DNA of 64,000 nucleotides from Ehretia macrophylla (Eukaryota > Streptophyta > Magnoliopsida > Boraginales > Ehretiaceae). Shown here in pieces: positions 1 to 12,164 of this stretch. The notes under the pieces are model-generated. The model was not told the origin of the DNA. It did not search any database and was given only the letters and a program-made list of their open reading frames with translations. The DNA lies in the NCBI GenBank assembly GCA_037974665.1, contig CM075778.1, positions 25,300,001 through 25,364,000 on the forward strand, in the 5' to 3' direction. Both the position numbers and the translations under genes were made by a program. Within the stretch, counting starts at the first letter, position 1. Every line of letters starts with the position of its first letter.

Positions 1-1664
1 TGGACTGCCCAAAATTGTCTTTATAGCTTCAAGCATGATCCTCGATGATTGCGTGTTGACAAGTTAACTATTCGTGCACCCGGTCTTGTGTAAAGTGTCG
101 TAGCATGCTCATATGTTCTCAATACTTGGTATGTGCACTAAAATGAGTTATATGACCTGTTTTGCATGACACTACTTGGCTGCCCGTTAAATGTTCATAT
201 GCTTCTAGGTGTTATACAAAGTGAATTTACATGTCAAAGCATGCCTCGTATGTTTACTTGTCGATATGTGATCATACGTGTATCCTAAGGCAGCCTACTT
301 TGTTGACCTCCTAATGTGAATTGTTAAAAGATAATTCTATAGCTTATTTTGAACATGATTACTTGGCTGCCCGTGAAAGTTAAATTTCTTTCAAATTGCT
401 ATATGAAATGATTATATGTTCTTATAATGCATGTGCCAATATGTCAAAATGTGATCATATCCTTGCTCGAAGGCAACCTACTTTGTTGACCTCTTAATGT
501 TCAATGTTAAATGGCATAAATGTGCATTGCATACAAGGTTGCAATCTTTCATTTTGGTAGGGTAGCGTTCGCGTCACTCTGGGCGGCATCGAGCTTGCCG
601 GTGTATTGGCATGACTACCATGGTCCAATTCCCTTTCTCGCTTAGGGGCTAGACTTCCTCGGAGAGTTGGATCGTAGGTTTGGTGTACAATCCGGAGTAC
701 ACCCATTAGAGTGGTAAGTGGATGATTGATGCCGGCTACAACATTGGTTATCGGAAATGAACTTGAGAGCAAAAGCTCACCGTATCCTTGAAACGATTGG
801 TAATTGTATCTATTGTTCAATTTGATTCTTATACTATGCTTACTTTCTTATTTGTATTACGTGATATGTTTTCAAAGGGATTTTCATAAGATTAACCGGA
901 AAAGGATTTCAAAACCTTGTCACTTGTTTCCCCTCACTGAGTTCATAAGGACTCACCCTCTTTTATCATCACAGGTGAAGCAGATTTGGAACAGGTACCC
1001 GAGGAAAATGTGTTTGTTGATGAATCCTTGGAGTGACTACGTGCCTTATGTGTCTTGCCTGAATATGGATGCTTTTGTGGATATTGTGGTTGTTTTGAAG
1101 ACTACTATGTTGCTATTGTAAATGACCCCCATTGTAATTTAGGGTCTAATTTTGGCTTGTACTAACTATATTCGGATGAACTCTTTATTTGGTTATTTTC
1201 TTTCATTATCTTGATTAGTAGTTATCATAGGTGTTTAAACCACTAGGTAAAGAAGCAAATAATGTAACTCTATCTAGTTTTACCTAGGTGCTCATTCGTA
1301 AGCTAAAAGGATAATAGGTAATTGCATTACAGGAATTAACAAATAAACGGGACATAGTTATCATACTAGGCTTATTAATCAAACGAGACTTTCGAGACAA
1401 ATTAGTAGGCATATCGGATGATGACAAAATAGGAATCTTTGTTGGAATCGGATTAATGATTGAAAATTTGGAGGTGTTCTAGAAATTAGGTCAAACCAAA
1501 GGTTCTAAATACAACCGTTATGTTGTCGGTTTTTCGAAAAATCTTTTGGAGTTCTAATCCAACGTTAAGCATTAATCGTAAGAAACAGCTAAGTCGCACA
1601 AATAACATAAATGAATTAGGTCATACCCTAGTCTAGCCTCTATAGGTTGGGTCGGGGCGTAACA
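1..1664 (+). mobile_element. Partial LTR, Ty3 chromovirus-like, enters from left edge
   Basis: The stretch lacks coding potential. It carries a diverged tandem duplication of about 185 bp (near 167-356 and 357-545). A block near 940-990 that runs 'aaggactcacc' into a pyrimidine tract and 'acag' resembles the R/U5 part of plant Ty3 LTRs. It ends at 1,664 in GGTTGGGTCGGGGCGTAACA, a common 3' end of chromovirus LTRs. No primer-binding site follows, so this is a 3' or solo LTR. The left end lies outside the window. The family call rests on remembered LTR style, not on protein domains. Confidence 0.4.
167..545. repeat. Diverged direct repeat, period about 185 bp
   Basis: Two blocks share ACTTGGCTGCCCGT (174 and 361) followed about 120 bp later by CCTACTTTGTTGACCTC (294 and 477). 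The offsets of 187 and 183 bp give the period. It lies in the U3-like part of the LTR fragment at the left edge. Confidence 0.7.
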
Positions 1665-2487
1665 TAAGACATGATCAAGAGTTTGATTACAAATAAGGTG
1701 AGAATATCAAAGTCCAATATGTTTGCATAACTTGAAAGTGGAGAATTAAATGAACTTAATTTGTTTAGTTTACTTCTAAATATGTACACCAAAACAATCA
1801 ATAGTCCATTTCCAATACGAGTATCTATTTGAGAAAACTATGTACAAGGTTCTTTTATCATTTTTATCATTAACAGCTGAATAGGTTTAAGATAGTAGAT
1901 TGCATTTCTCTTATTTCATATTTGGAAAATGTTTGACAAAAAGATATGACATTATTTTATCTGTTTTTTGACTTGTAAAATTTCAGAAAATTTTACTTTG
2001 AACTTGTTTTAAAAGACAGTCTTGCTTGAGGACAAATAAGGTTTAGGTTTGGAGATGTTAATGTGACTGTATTTGCAACACTCAAACCTTTGTATTTGTA
2101 CTGCATTTGCATCTTAACTCTGAAATAAATAAAACACTTTTATACTTTCGATGCAATATATGAAAGTATTGAAAACTGGAAAGTCAGACCCGAAATGATC
2201 TAAATTGCAAATCAAGAAGTAGGAACGGGGAAACATGGGAACCGGTGAAAGAATGAAGTTCATAAAGAAGAAATTTGGCCGAAACCAACGCGAAATCAGA
2301 CTTAGAACATTGACCTAGATGATCTTGAATAGTGACCTATGTCCGTTTTTTATGAATCATACCAGTTTTTAGGGTAGAAATGGCCTTCTGAGCAAAACGC
2401 AGGCCCTAAACAGTGAAAAACGCCCGAAAACACCTCGGTCAACGCTCTGATCAAAGTCAAAACTCAATAGGCAAAAATTCAGCAAAA

Positions 2488-2640
2488 AGGCGCTCGAGCG
2501 CGCCTTATTGGGTGCTCGAGCACCCCTCAGAGAAATTTCCACAGCGTTCCAGAAAAAAAAAACACGTGGCGCAGAATTGACAATGGAGCAGACGCGCGCT
2601 CGAGCGCGCCTTACTGGCGCTTAAGCGCATCTCAAGAACC
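2488..2640. repeat. Repeated GC-rich palindromes in LTR U3
   Basis: GGCGCTCGAGCGCGCC (2,490) and GTGCTCGAGCAC (2,511) are dyads. A related set, GCGCTCGAGCGCGCC followed by GCGCTTAAGCGC, recurs near 2,596-2,628. The block sits about 60-200 bp upstream of the LTR TATA box, in the position of U3 control sequences. Confidence 0.6.
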
Positions 2641-2839
2641 TTCCGAAAAGCTGACGTGGTGCGTGACGATTGGTTGAATATGAGCGCGCCTCCTAAAAAT
2701 TTTCTATAAATAGCCCCCCCTCCTATCCAAATTTTGTAATTAATTTTGGAATATTGTCAATATTTTTGGCATAATTTCGAGTTAATTCTAGTTATTTTTA
2801 ATTTTAGTTGTAGTTAATTAATTAGTAAGATACGAGGGA

Positions 2840-3030
2840 AGTCCCACCTAAGTAGTTCTTATTCGATGAAATTTTGCCTGAATAACTACTTTAAGGGAGA
2901 AATCTAACCCAAATAGTTTTTATTTGAGGAAGTTTTGCCCGAATAGCTTTTAATAGAAAAACTCTTATTCGGGAGAACTTTAGCCCAAGCAGTTCTTATT
3001 CGAGGGAAATTAGTTCCGCCCGAATATCTA
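2840..3030. repeat. Short tandem repeats after the LTR TATA box
   Basis: Four degenerate units share AGTTCTTATTCGAGGGAA followed by TTTTGCCCGAATA, with a period near 45-55 bp. The array lies in the R/U5 part of the 2,056-3,860 LTR and has no coding potential. Confidence 0.6.
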
Positions 3031-3899
3031 TTTTGCATCGGACCTCTTCTCAAATTTCGAGAATCAGAAATACGTGTTCGTGAATATGGGGGAGCCTTTC
3101 TTGACTCTCTTTTATTTACATAACTCGTATTCATTTATGTCTGAGTATATTGATATCTAAGGGATAATATTGTAAATATTAATCTTTTAATATATGGTCT
3201 TGGATTTTGTTTATTCAATTCTAAAATTGCAATGTATAGCTTGCTTTAATTTAGTATTTCATATGTAATGCTTTTAAATAGATGTTATGATTGCTTTACT
3301 TTCGTTTTATAATATTATGATTGCGTTACTTTCGTGCCGTATAAATGTTTTAATCATAAATCTATAGGTTGTACCATAGATTCTATGAAACTATAGGTTG
3401 TACCATAGTTTTTATCTGTAAGGTTAATTCCTTAGTTTAGTTTGCCTTGTTGTATTTGGTTAAAATAAACTAAGTAGATTAACTAGGTTTATAGCTTTTA
3501 GCTTAGCCGGGTATATGATTGTAGCTTAAGCCCTTGCATAGAATTAGATAACCTGGATGCCGAGCCTATATTAATTGTCTCATTTAAATATTCAACCCCT
3601 AGATCACTACCCCTCGTATTCATATTTAGTTAGCTTAATTTAGCTTTAGTTGTAGTATAGTTTAAAACAAACCCCTTGTACAAACTGTTACGCTTCCACT
3701 TTAAACACTTTTACATACTACTTCACTAGCTTACTAACGCGTTTCCCTCTAGAATTCGACTCTGCACTCAGAGCACACTACATTACATGATCTGTGCACT
3801 TGCAAGTATTTAAACTTGGTTTATTTTACACACTTTTCACATGCCCACCGAGTTGCATCATTAAGTATCAATTACATTAAGATTAATTCTATTGGCGAA

Positions 3900-4750
3900 A
3901 TGTCGATTGATGCCATTGCTATTGTACCTCTTTTATGATCGAGTTTTAGTGAAAACTTCATATCGGATCATCTCCATAATATGTTCCTCCGTGTGCACTT
4001 GATCCAGAAAGATCCGTCCATTCTTTCCAATCGAAATATGATAGATCGCAGCACAGTACATGAAGCAGAACATGTAGATTTTGAGATCCCTATTGCCTGC
4101 AAGTGAATGTGCAAAATTAAGAATAAAACCAAAGGAAGTGCAAGCAAGATCAATCATTATAAAATTTAGGCTTTCCTTCTAGATTCTTTATGTACAAGCT
4201 GCAATCGAAAAAGATGTGGCCCCTAGATTCACAACCAAGATAGCAAAAGATGCAATAAGCTCTATCAATTGAACCCCAAGAAAATAGCCTATATCTCATT
4301 GTTAAACAATCCAAGCTAGCAAGCCAGGTGATGAAACTATGTTTGGGAATATCTTGGGGGAACCGGATTAAATGATGGCATGCAAAATGGAGGCCCCAAT
4401 CTTTAATATGATCCCAATTGGACTGTGAAAAGTATGTTCCACTGAAAATGATCATCCCTGGCAACACAAATGGAGATGCTAAAATGAATATGATTCAGTT
4501 GGACAAGCGAAGATGGATAATAGGCCAAACCCATTGGTCATCATCGACAATGTCCGAGACTCTACTCTTCAAGTTCGGGTAAAGGACTTTAATGTTATGC
4601 AAAGGAAGGAGAATGCCAATTGTCATACCATAAGAAAGTATCCATGCCATTACCAATTTTATGAGTGATAAGGTCACGACTAATAGGTCTAAACTTAAGA
4701 ATCTTTCTCCAAGACCAATAGGCATCTTTAGGAGTTTAAGTTGGAGAATT
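3900..4750 (-). mobile_element. L1-type LINE fragment (reverse-transcriptase zinc-binding tail)
   Basis: Minus-strand frames encode the C-terminal part of a plant L1-type ORF2. The segment at 4,150-4,467 reads IPKHSFITWLASLDCLTMR, then CIFC and ESRGHIFFDC, the usual order of the zf-RVT domain (compare IPKHSFIAWLA, CxxC, ESRDHLFFxC). The 3,933-4,157 frame continues with IYHISIGKNGRIF and a HTEEHIMEMIRYEV segment, the usual end of these proteins. The 4,495-4,725 region is the part just before it. The pieces lie in different frames with stops between them, and the endonuclease and reverse transcriptase are absent, so it is a 5'-truncated, decayed copy. Confidence 0.7.
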
Positions 4751-4863
4751 TAATTGTCTCACATGCATCTCTACTATCCAAGTTTTGGGGGTTAAAATTT
4801 TAATTGTCTCACATGGATAAATTGAAATATTTTAGATCTGTATATAAAATTTTGGATTATTTT

Positions 4864-5853
4864 TGTTAGAAGTTGTGCAGTATAAGTATGGATTAATTTC
4901 AAAATAAAATAGCAAAATTGTTCAATTTACAGAACTTTGTGACAAATGAAAACGACTGATGTAACTACGTGGTGAAAAACAACTCTGTTACACGTGATGT
5001 TACAACATTAACTGAAATATTAATTCAATCACAGACCGTTAGCAATCTGTTTCTTGTTTGGTCAGTTTATTACACTTAATGTTCCAACATAAGTAGTAAT
5101 AGTAAACAGCAAACAGCAACGGAAAGATAAAGCTTGTAAAAGAAACAAAGACACTAAGATTTAACGTGGTTCAACCGTGCGGCCTACGTCCATGGGACCT
5201 CCCCTGGTTCAACAAACTGTTCATTAAGAAATATAATGAGTTACAACATCAATGGACTTACACAAGTAAAGACTCCTTTTTGACCTTTGACGCCTAGATG
5301 AAGAACTCCTTAACGAACTTCAGTTTGGCGAGCTCCCCTCGACTTACAATGTCCTCACCCGAGAATAACACCTTCTTTTCTCGAAAACTGAATAAATAAG
5401 ACAATAATCTAATCACTCAAAGACTCATATAATTCGCTTATGATTCACTGTCAAAATAAACAAAGTTGCAATACTTAATACAATCAAAGACTGAAACACA
5501 GATCGTGTTGCAACATCACTTGGAATACTAGACAAAAAATTCTCTTGTTTTTTCTCTCGTTGCACTCTGTCTGCCTCATCTTTTTGCTACAACCTCTGCT
5601 TCATATTTATACCCAACTGCCAGCATATCAACACGTCTTGGGTTGCAAGAAAAACCTCTTCTTACAAACCCTATTTTTCATTTCCTTGTGAATATGCAAC
5701 AAATGTCATTCCTTAAAGATTTTTCCTACATAATATAAGCGGTAAGAACACAAGAATAGAAATAACAAAAGTTTTGCTAAAACATAGTCAATCAAATCTC
5801 AATTAATTTAATTTCCTTAACAATCAAATCTCAATCAATTTAATTGTCTAACA
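4864..5853 (-). repeat. 3' LTR of the SIRE-like element
   Basis: The 990-bp LTR is near-colinear with 9,185-10,207. On the minus strand it begins TGTTAGACAATT and ends CTAACA. A TATA box (TATAAATA, minus) lies at 5,604-5,611. The purine tract is directly to its right at about 5,854-5,866. Confidence 0.85.
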
Positions 5854-7290
5854 ATTTCCCCCTTTGACTTTGTTTTGGCAAAACCCTTTTAGCACAAGAA
5901 TGAAAACCTTTTACTGCACAAGTGCAGAAGACACGTTCCAACAATGAGGTTCCTATTGTTTCTGTTTCAACAGTAGGAGTAATACGAGTACAGTAGTACC
6001 AGAGCAGTATTGTTAAAGAACAAGGTAGCATGTTACAACTGACAATAGAACATGAATCCAGTAGCAAAAACAACACAAATAGAAGAGTATACAAATATAT
6101 CAGAGCAGAACAACTAGTGCTCCTCCAAAAGATAGCAATCATGTTGCAACAGATACTAAAACAACAATGTAGTAAACTGGCAGAAACACAAGCAAATCAG
6201 TAGCAGCACAACAGCACAGCATACTTCCCCTTTTTGCCAAAATAAACCAAAGTGCTAATATGAAATTCTGACATTTGTTCCAACAATGTAGCCCCTGGAT
6301 CTTGTTCAGTATTTGTTCCAACATGCTCAAGGACATGATAAAATAGATAAGTGCACACACAATGAGGTCAGAAATAGCGGAAGCAACATCAATAACAATA
6401 TCACTAGCTCATAGTGAAAAAGTTTCGTCATTTTTTCTTCCCTCTGAGATGTTGCACATCATTGGAACTAGTGAGAATGTTCTCCCCCTGAATATCTACT
6501 TTGTACTATCCTTGTAAGAACTTTAGTAAGTCATTTGACAAGTTATCACAACAATTCAAATTAGCATTTATGTCATAAAATGTTAACACAATGATATGAG
6601 AAAAATTATGATAAACATGATTGTTTCAAATGGCTGTTGCAACACAATTCAACTAAACAGAGTATTTTAACTTTAGCACCCATTCTAAAAAAATTGTGAC
6701 TCTATTTTTTTTTTTTTTTTTGTGAATAGAAAAGAAAAATGCATGATATGAACATGATTTATGAATTCAACATCAAGAAAACTTACTCATTCAATAGTTA
6801 AACCAAACAAGGATTTATAACTTGCACCATGTGTATGTGTGTGTGAAAAACTATATAAAGATCTTTCTTGAAATTCCTCAGAATCAGAGTTTGCAAGATT
6901 TAGAATTCAAAGCAACCTGTTCAAACAACCTGATCATCTAATTACATTGCAATTTTTTTTTTTTTCAAAAGAATATTAGACTTGGTAGCTTTCACTCTAG
7001 AACATTCAATTTGGTTTAGGTAGCTTTTTCCAGTCTCCATTTTCCTTTTTTTTTTGTACTTTTTTTTTTTTCCTTTTTTTTTCCTTTTTTTTTCCTTTTC
7101 ATGAGTGAATAGAGTACAAGAATGGATAAAGAGACTTCTCGTTATATCCAAATTCACTAGGAAGTTCAAATTCATGCACTTGTAAACCATTAAAATCAGT
7201 TTTTCGATCAGATTAAAATATAGTGTGCTAAGCTAATATGGTTTAAGAAATAAATCACAAGCTGATTTTATTATTAAACTTTCACATCTC
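5854..7290. other. Non-coding interior of the SIRE-like element
   Basis: This lies between the purine tract and the gag-side remnant. It holds poly-T runs (6,703-6,721 and 7,040-7,095) and many copies of the GTTGCAACA/TGTTCCAACA motif that also occurs across the LTRs. No protein domain was recognised. Confidence 0.5.
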
Positions 7291-7559
7291 TTAAGTCTCT
7301 TCACAATCATGTTTCAGTTTATGATGCAACATTAAAAAACTATAAATTCCTAAAAAAAAATTCAAAGTCTCAAATCTCATAGAATTTGGTGCCTTAGTAA
7401 CAATATATGTCAGATGATTTTTTGTTGTAACATAGTTTGAAACAACCTTTCTATGCTCTACTGGACAAGGTAAAACTGATTTTCTTACCCAAATTTGTTT
7501 CACTTTTTGTTACAACAAATTCACTTTCATTTGTGGTGGCCTCCTAAAATCATCATGAA

Positions 7560-9107
7560 CAAAGGATTTAATAAACTTACCTCTTTTCAGCATGTCAATG
7601 TACCTGTAGCATCGTGATCTGATGTGTCCAGGAGTGTGGCAAAACTGACAAACTGGCACAAACTTCTTTTTCTTAAATTCTGGAATTTTACTCTTTGTTG
7701 CAGCTTTTGTTACAACATCAGTTGCGACATCAGTAGTCTTGTCATTATGTTTTGTTGCAACATGTGATTCAAGTTGTGACCCTCCATGTTCTCTGACAAA
7801 TGTTGTTTTTCCAGATGGTTCACCTCCATAAAATCCAAGTCATGTGTGATCATTGCTTGATTTTTGAATTGATAGCACATAATCAAGCTTCTCAGTCCCA
7901 CAATTTAGCATTTTTACATTTTGCTGAATTTGTTTCAGCTCTTGTTACAACATTTGAGTTTCATGTAGTCTTTTAGCAGCCAGATCTTGATGAATTTTTA
8001 CTGCATTTTCCATATCAGATTTTTGCATCGAGAGTAATGTGATCCTCACCTCCATGTCACGATTTTTCTTGTACACGATCAACCATTTTTTGTACATCTC
8101 TTTGTAAGCTTTCAAGACTTCTTCTACATCCAAATCATCATCACTTTCTGACTCTAAGCTACATATTTCTTCATTTGTTGCAACACTGTTTATACCATCT
8201 TCTATGCTAACCTTATCATCACTTTGGACTATTGCAACATTTAATGCAACAATGTTGTTGGTGTACTCTTCATCACTCTCCGTATACTCCTTCAAGTCTT
8301 CATCAGTCGATGTGATGTTCATGGCCTTTTTCTTATTCTTTATAATGTTTCCACATTCAGATTGCATATGTCCAAATCCTTCACATTCATGACATTGTAT
8401 TCTTTTTTTCTTCTTCAATATTTTAAAATTTGATTAAGGCAATGCTCTTTTATTTCTTCTTTTGTTTGAACTTCATTTCAAACGTCTGAAGAGAGCCCAT
8501 TAACTCATCTATCTTGATGTCATCAACATTTTTGGACTCTTCTATTGCTGCAAGTTTGATAGCAAGCCTGTCTGGAAGTGAACCTAGTCCTTTTCTCACC
8601 AACTTCGAATCTAAATTATTTCTCCCCCAAGGCAAAGGCCTCATTGGCAATATTACACAGCCTGACATTGAACTCTATGATAGTTTCATCTTCCTTCATC
8701 TTTAATTCTTCAAATCTTGTCACAAGAATTTGAAGTTTTGATACCTTTACAGTTGTAGTGCCTTCATATGCCGTCTCCAATATCACCCATGCATTTTTGG
8801 CTGATTCACACGTTGAAATCAATTTGAATTGGTTTATGTCAATGGCATTGAAGATGGCATTCAATGCTTGAGAATTGTAATTTGCCAATAGATCTTGTGC
8901 TTTGGTCCATTGTGTTTCAAGTTTTAGTGCAACATTACCTTGTGCATCAGTAATTGTAGGATGCACCCAACCTGTTATAACTGCTTTCCAAGCTTTCTTA
9001 TCAATGGACTTGAGGCACGCTCTCATGCGTGCCTTTCAGTATGAGTAGTTTGAGCCATTCAATAGTGGTGGTTTGGTAATTGAACCTCCATCCCGCAAAG
9101 TGTCCAT
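7560..9107 (-). pseudogene. Gag region of SIRE-like Copia element (fossil)
   Basis: Reading leftwards from about 9,107, the frames encode a Copia gag: an N-terminal MDTLRDGG segment, MRACLKSIDKKAWKAVITGW, then ITRFEELKMKEDETI-like and LVRKGLGSLPDRL segments typical of the UBN2-type gag family. A zinc knuckle follows, CHECEGFGHMQSEC (CX2CX4HX4C), near 8,365-8,400, with an acidic Ser/Glu-rich stretch after it. Further left a second Cys/His segment (CQFCHTPGHIRSRC, about 7,605-7,650) marks the step towards protease. Order and motifs match the SIRE/Maximus lineage. It is broken; no working product is expected. Confidence 0.75.
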
Positions 9108-9184
9108 ACCTATTCCTGCAAAAACAACTTAAACCTCCCAAAGATCTCACCGAGTAATTTTCAGTGACCGGCTCTGATGCCACT

Positions 9185-10207
9185 TGCTAGAAGTTGTGCA
9201 GTATAAGTATGGATTAATTTCAAAGTAAAATAGCAAAATTGTTCAATTTACACAACTCTGTGACAAATGAAAACAACTGATGTAACTACTTGGTGAAAAA
9301 CAACTCTGTTACACGTGATGTTGCAACATTAACTCAAAATATTAATTCAATCGCAGACCGTTAGCAATCTGTTTCTTGTTTGGTCAGTTTATTCCACTTA
9401 ATGTTCCAACATAAGTAGTAACAATAGACAACAGCGGAAAGATAAAGCTTGTAAAAGAAACAAAGACACCAAGATTTAACATAGTTCAACCGTGAGGTCT
9501 ACGTCCACGAGACCTCCCCTGGTCCAACAAACCTGTTCATTAACAAATATAATGAGTTACAACATCAATGGACTTACACAAGTAAAGACTCCTTCTTGAC
9601 CTTTGACGCCTAGATGAAGAACTCCTTAACGAACTACGGTTTGGCGAGCTCCCCTCGACTTGCAACGTTCTCACCCGAGAACAACACCTTCTTCTCCCAA
9701 AAAATGAATAAATAAGACAATAATCTAATCACTCAAAGACTCGTATAATTCGCTCATGACTCACTGTTAAAACAAACAAAGTTGCAATATTTAATACAAT
9801 CAAAGACTGAAACACAGATCATGTTGCAACATCACTTGGAACACTGGACATTAAATTCTCTTGTATTTTCTCTCGTTGCACTCTGTCTGCCTTATCTCTT
9901 TGCAACAACCTCTGCTTCATATTTATACCCAACTGCCTTCATATCAACACATCTTAGGCTGCAAGAAAAACCTCATCTCACAAACCCTATTCTTCATTTC
10001 CTTGTGAATATGCAATAAAAATCATTCCTTAATCAATACAAATCTTCTTCTCATATGATAAGTTACCATAAGATTTTTCATGCACAATATAAAAGGTAAA
10101 AACACAAGAATGAAAATAATAAAAGTTTTGTTAAAACATAGCCAATCAAATCTCAATTAATTTAATTGCCTTAACAATCAAATCCCAATCAATTTAATTG
10201 TCTAACA
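9185..10207 (-). repeat. 5' LTR of the SIRE-like element
   Basis: The 1,023-bp LTR begins TGTTAGACAATT on the minus strand and ends CTAGCA, followed by AG and the initiator-Met primer site. A TATA box (TATAAATA, minus) is at 9,920-9,927. It is longer than its partner mainly because of an extra segment of about 40 bp near 10,030-10,070. Confidence 0.85.
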
Positions 10208-10212
10208 ATTTT

Positions 10213-11165
10213 ACTTAACACCAGTTAACTCTAGAATAGAAGCTCAGGTTGACTAACAAATACTTGTTAAAGATTACATATAGAAGACCACTTACATGTA
10301 CTTTGCCTATTCTCGTCATAGTAGTTTTACTTCAACATGCAGAGAAACAATTTAGCTTTTTAAATTCAGAGAGGAGAAAAAGAGAACAAGAACACAATAG
10401 CTAAATAAAAGGCTAATGCATTCTCATTTATAACTAATGAATAGATAATATCATTTGTGATACTTCATACATTTTCAAAAGTAAAGTACGAATTTAAAAA
10501 GAGATAAGAGGTTTACAGGATTGATCGATGAGTGATATACTTGTTAGTCTATCATAGAGAAAAAGGTGCATTCTTCAATATTACTATCATATCAATCTTT
10601 TTTTTTCTTTTTTCTTTTTTGCTCTTATTGATGAAACCTAATTCTAGTTTGTGTTGTAGAATACAATTGTTCCAAATAGATAAATCATAAATTTTATAAT
10701 CAGTATATAAAATCTTGGAATACTCAATCTAATAAATCCAGCACAATTGTCCCAAATTAAATAAATGATCAATTTCAAAAACAACATACAATATATGACA
10801 TTACTCAACCTAATACCATTTGGTTTAGCATAGGATTCGTGTTTTCTTATCATGATATCAGTGTTGGGTCTTCGTCAAATCTTCCTTATCCATATTCGAC
10901 GCATTCTTGTTTCGAGCGATTTGTTTTAAAATTAAACCCTATATTTCTTATCACATTGATAGTAATTTATATATTTTCTCTTTTGTCTTTTAGATTAGAT
11001 ATTTGTTTAACCGAGTTTATTCTTTTATTTAGGATATATGAAGGTGTTGTTTTCTAAAACCACTTTATCATTTTAATTTAAGATACAACCCAGTGTCATC
11101 TAACCTCATTTCAAATTTATCAATTTTTGTATGAAACAACAAACACCTTTTATTTATAGACAATC
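10213..11165. other. Unassigned AT-rich spacer
   Basis: No coding region, RNA gene or element end could be supported here. It holds a pyrimidine-rich run at 10,597-10,622 and short frames without recognisable domains. Confidence 0.4.
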
Positions 11166-11173
11166 CCCACGAT

Positions 11174-11410
11174 CAGAGGCAGAGGGAGGGCGGACCGGGG
11201 GTCAACCTAAAAAAAAAAAGAATATTTAATGATCTAATTAGATAGATAGATATAATTCGGAGGTACTTAGTGTTATGTTTATTTTAATTTTTTTTAATTA
11301 TAAAAATTAAATATTTTTTCTATTAACCTAAAAAATACAGTACAAAAAACACTATACAAAAAAAAAAATTTCGCCTTCCCTCCAACATTAGATTCATGGT
11401 TCCACCTCTA
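11174..11410. mobile_element. hAT-type MITE with 8-bp target duplication
   Basis: The ends are imperfect inverted repeats: CAGAGGCAGAGGGAGGG at the left, and TAGAGGTGGAACC as the complement of the right end. CCCACGAT is repeated exactly outside both ends (11,166-11,173 and 11,411-11,418), the 8-bp duplication of hAT transposons. The right terminal sequence resembles the left end of the hAT MITE at 52,925 (AATCTA, GTTGG, G-run). It is 237 bp, AT-rich inside and non-coding. Confidence 0.75.
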
Positions 11411-11641
11411 CCCACGATTGGCACTTAAGTGCATAAAGTAGTGAAAGTATCCAAATTCTCTCCCAAGAATCGATGACGTTAGTTTTTTTTTTTTTCCAAG
11501 TAAACAGTTTGCATTTCATTAAAAATAATGAAAATGTACATTGGTGAGTCAAAATGATAAAATACAACAAAGAAAATCAAAGAAGCTAACCTAAAACAAA
11601 TCTAATCTTATTAAGGACGGGCTAGCAAACGAAAAAAAAAA

Positions 11642-12125
11642 GGTAATTTCACATTTAGTCCCTATTATTTGTAAAATGTCTTAGTTTAGTCTTTATTATT
11701 TAAAATGTCTCAATTTAGTCCCTATTATTTCACCAAAAGTTTCAATTTCATCCCTATTGATTAATATGTCTCAATTTAGTCCCTATTATTTTTTAAAAAG
11801 TTTTAATTTCGTCCCTATTATTTTTAAAAAGTTTTAATTTCTTATCTATTATTTTCTTAAAGTTTCAAATTTGTTCCTATTATCCAAGGACTAAATTAAT
11901 TTTTTTTGAGAAATAATAGAGATGAATTTGAAACTTTTTAAAAATAATAGGGATGAAATTAAAACTTTTTGAGAAATAATAAGGACGAAATTAAAAATTT
12001 TAAATAATAGGGATGAAATTAAAACTTCTAGGGAAATAATAGAGACTAAATTGAGACATTTGAAACAATAAAGACTAAATTGAGACACTTTACAAATAAT
12101 AGGGACTAAATATGAGATTTTTCCC
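11642..12125. mobile_element. Mutator-like foldback MITE (copy 1)
   Basis: The element is one long imperfect palindrome, about 484 bp. The left arm repeats 'tttagtccctattattt' with 'aaagttt' spacers of about 30 bp. The right arm is its complement ('aataatagggactaaa'). The ends are GGTAATTTCACATTTAGTC and the matching complement GGGAAAAATCTCATATTTAG. A-runs on both sides (11,632 and 12,126) may be the target duplication. Non-coding. It belongs to the same family as the elements at 41,103, 43,033, 47,452 and 50,410. Confidence 0.75.
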
Positions 12126-12164
12126 AAAAAAAAAAAACAACAATTTCCAGTTGAGTTTGTCATT

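Larger units (their letters stand above)
2056..3860 (+). mobile_element. 3' LTR (or solo LTR) of a Ty3 Tat/Athila-type element
   Basis: A purine-rich stretch at 2,039-2,055, preceded by 'gcttgaggacaa', matches the signature just upstream of the 3' LTR in Tat and Athila elements. The LTR then opens with TGTTAATGTG at 2,056. A TATA box (TATAAATAG) lies at about 2,704. The far end contains ACGCGTTTCCCTCTAGAATT and CACTTGCAAGTATTT, typical of the U5 end of these elements, and closes with TTGCATCA at 3,860. No primer site follows, as expected for a 3' or solo copy. Length is about 1.8 kb. It is a fossil; no gag or pol is attached in the window. Confidence 0.55.
4864..10207 (-). mobile_element. Copia LTR element, SIRE/Maximus-like, gag-bearing, broken
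   Basis: Two direct repeats, 4,864-5,853 and 9,185-10,207, are the LTRs. The terminal dinucleotides are TG...CA on the minus strand. The 5-bp sequence ATTTT flanks both outer ends (4,859-4,863 and 10,208-10,212), a target duplication from one insertion. Next to the right LTR is a primer site complementary to initiator-Met tRNA (TGGCATCAGAGCC, minus, 9,170-9,182). Next to the left LTR is a purine tract (AAAGGGGGAAAT). Gag with a zinc knuckle lies between. No protease, integrase or reverse transcriptase was recognised, so the copy is a fossil that could only have moved with help. The LTRs differ at roughly 7% of sites by eye, suggesting an age of a few million years. Confidence 0.85.

Noticed and set aside
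494-1121. Two frames of 108 and 105 codons on opposite strands
   Set aside because: They lie in LTR sequence and have no domain similarity.
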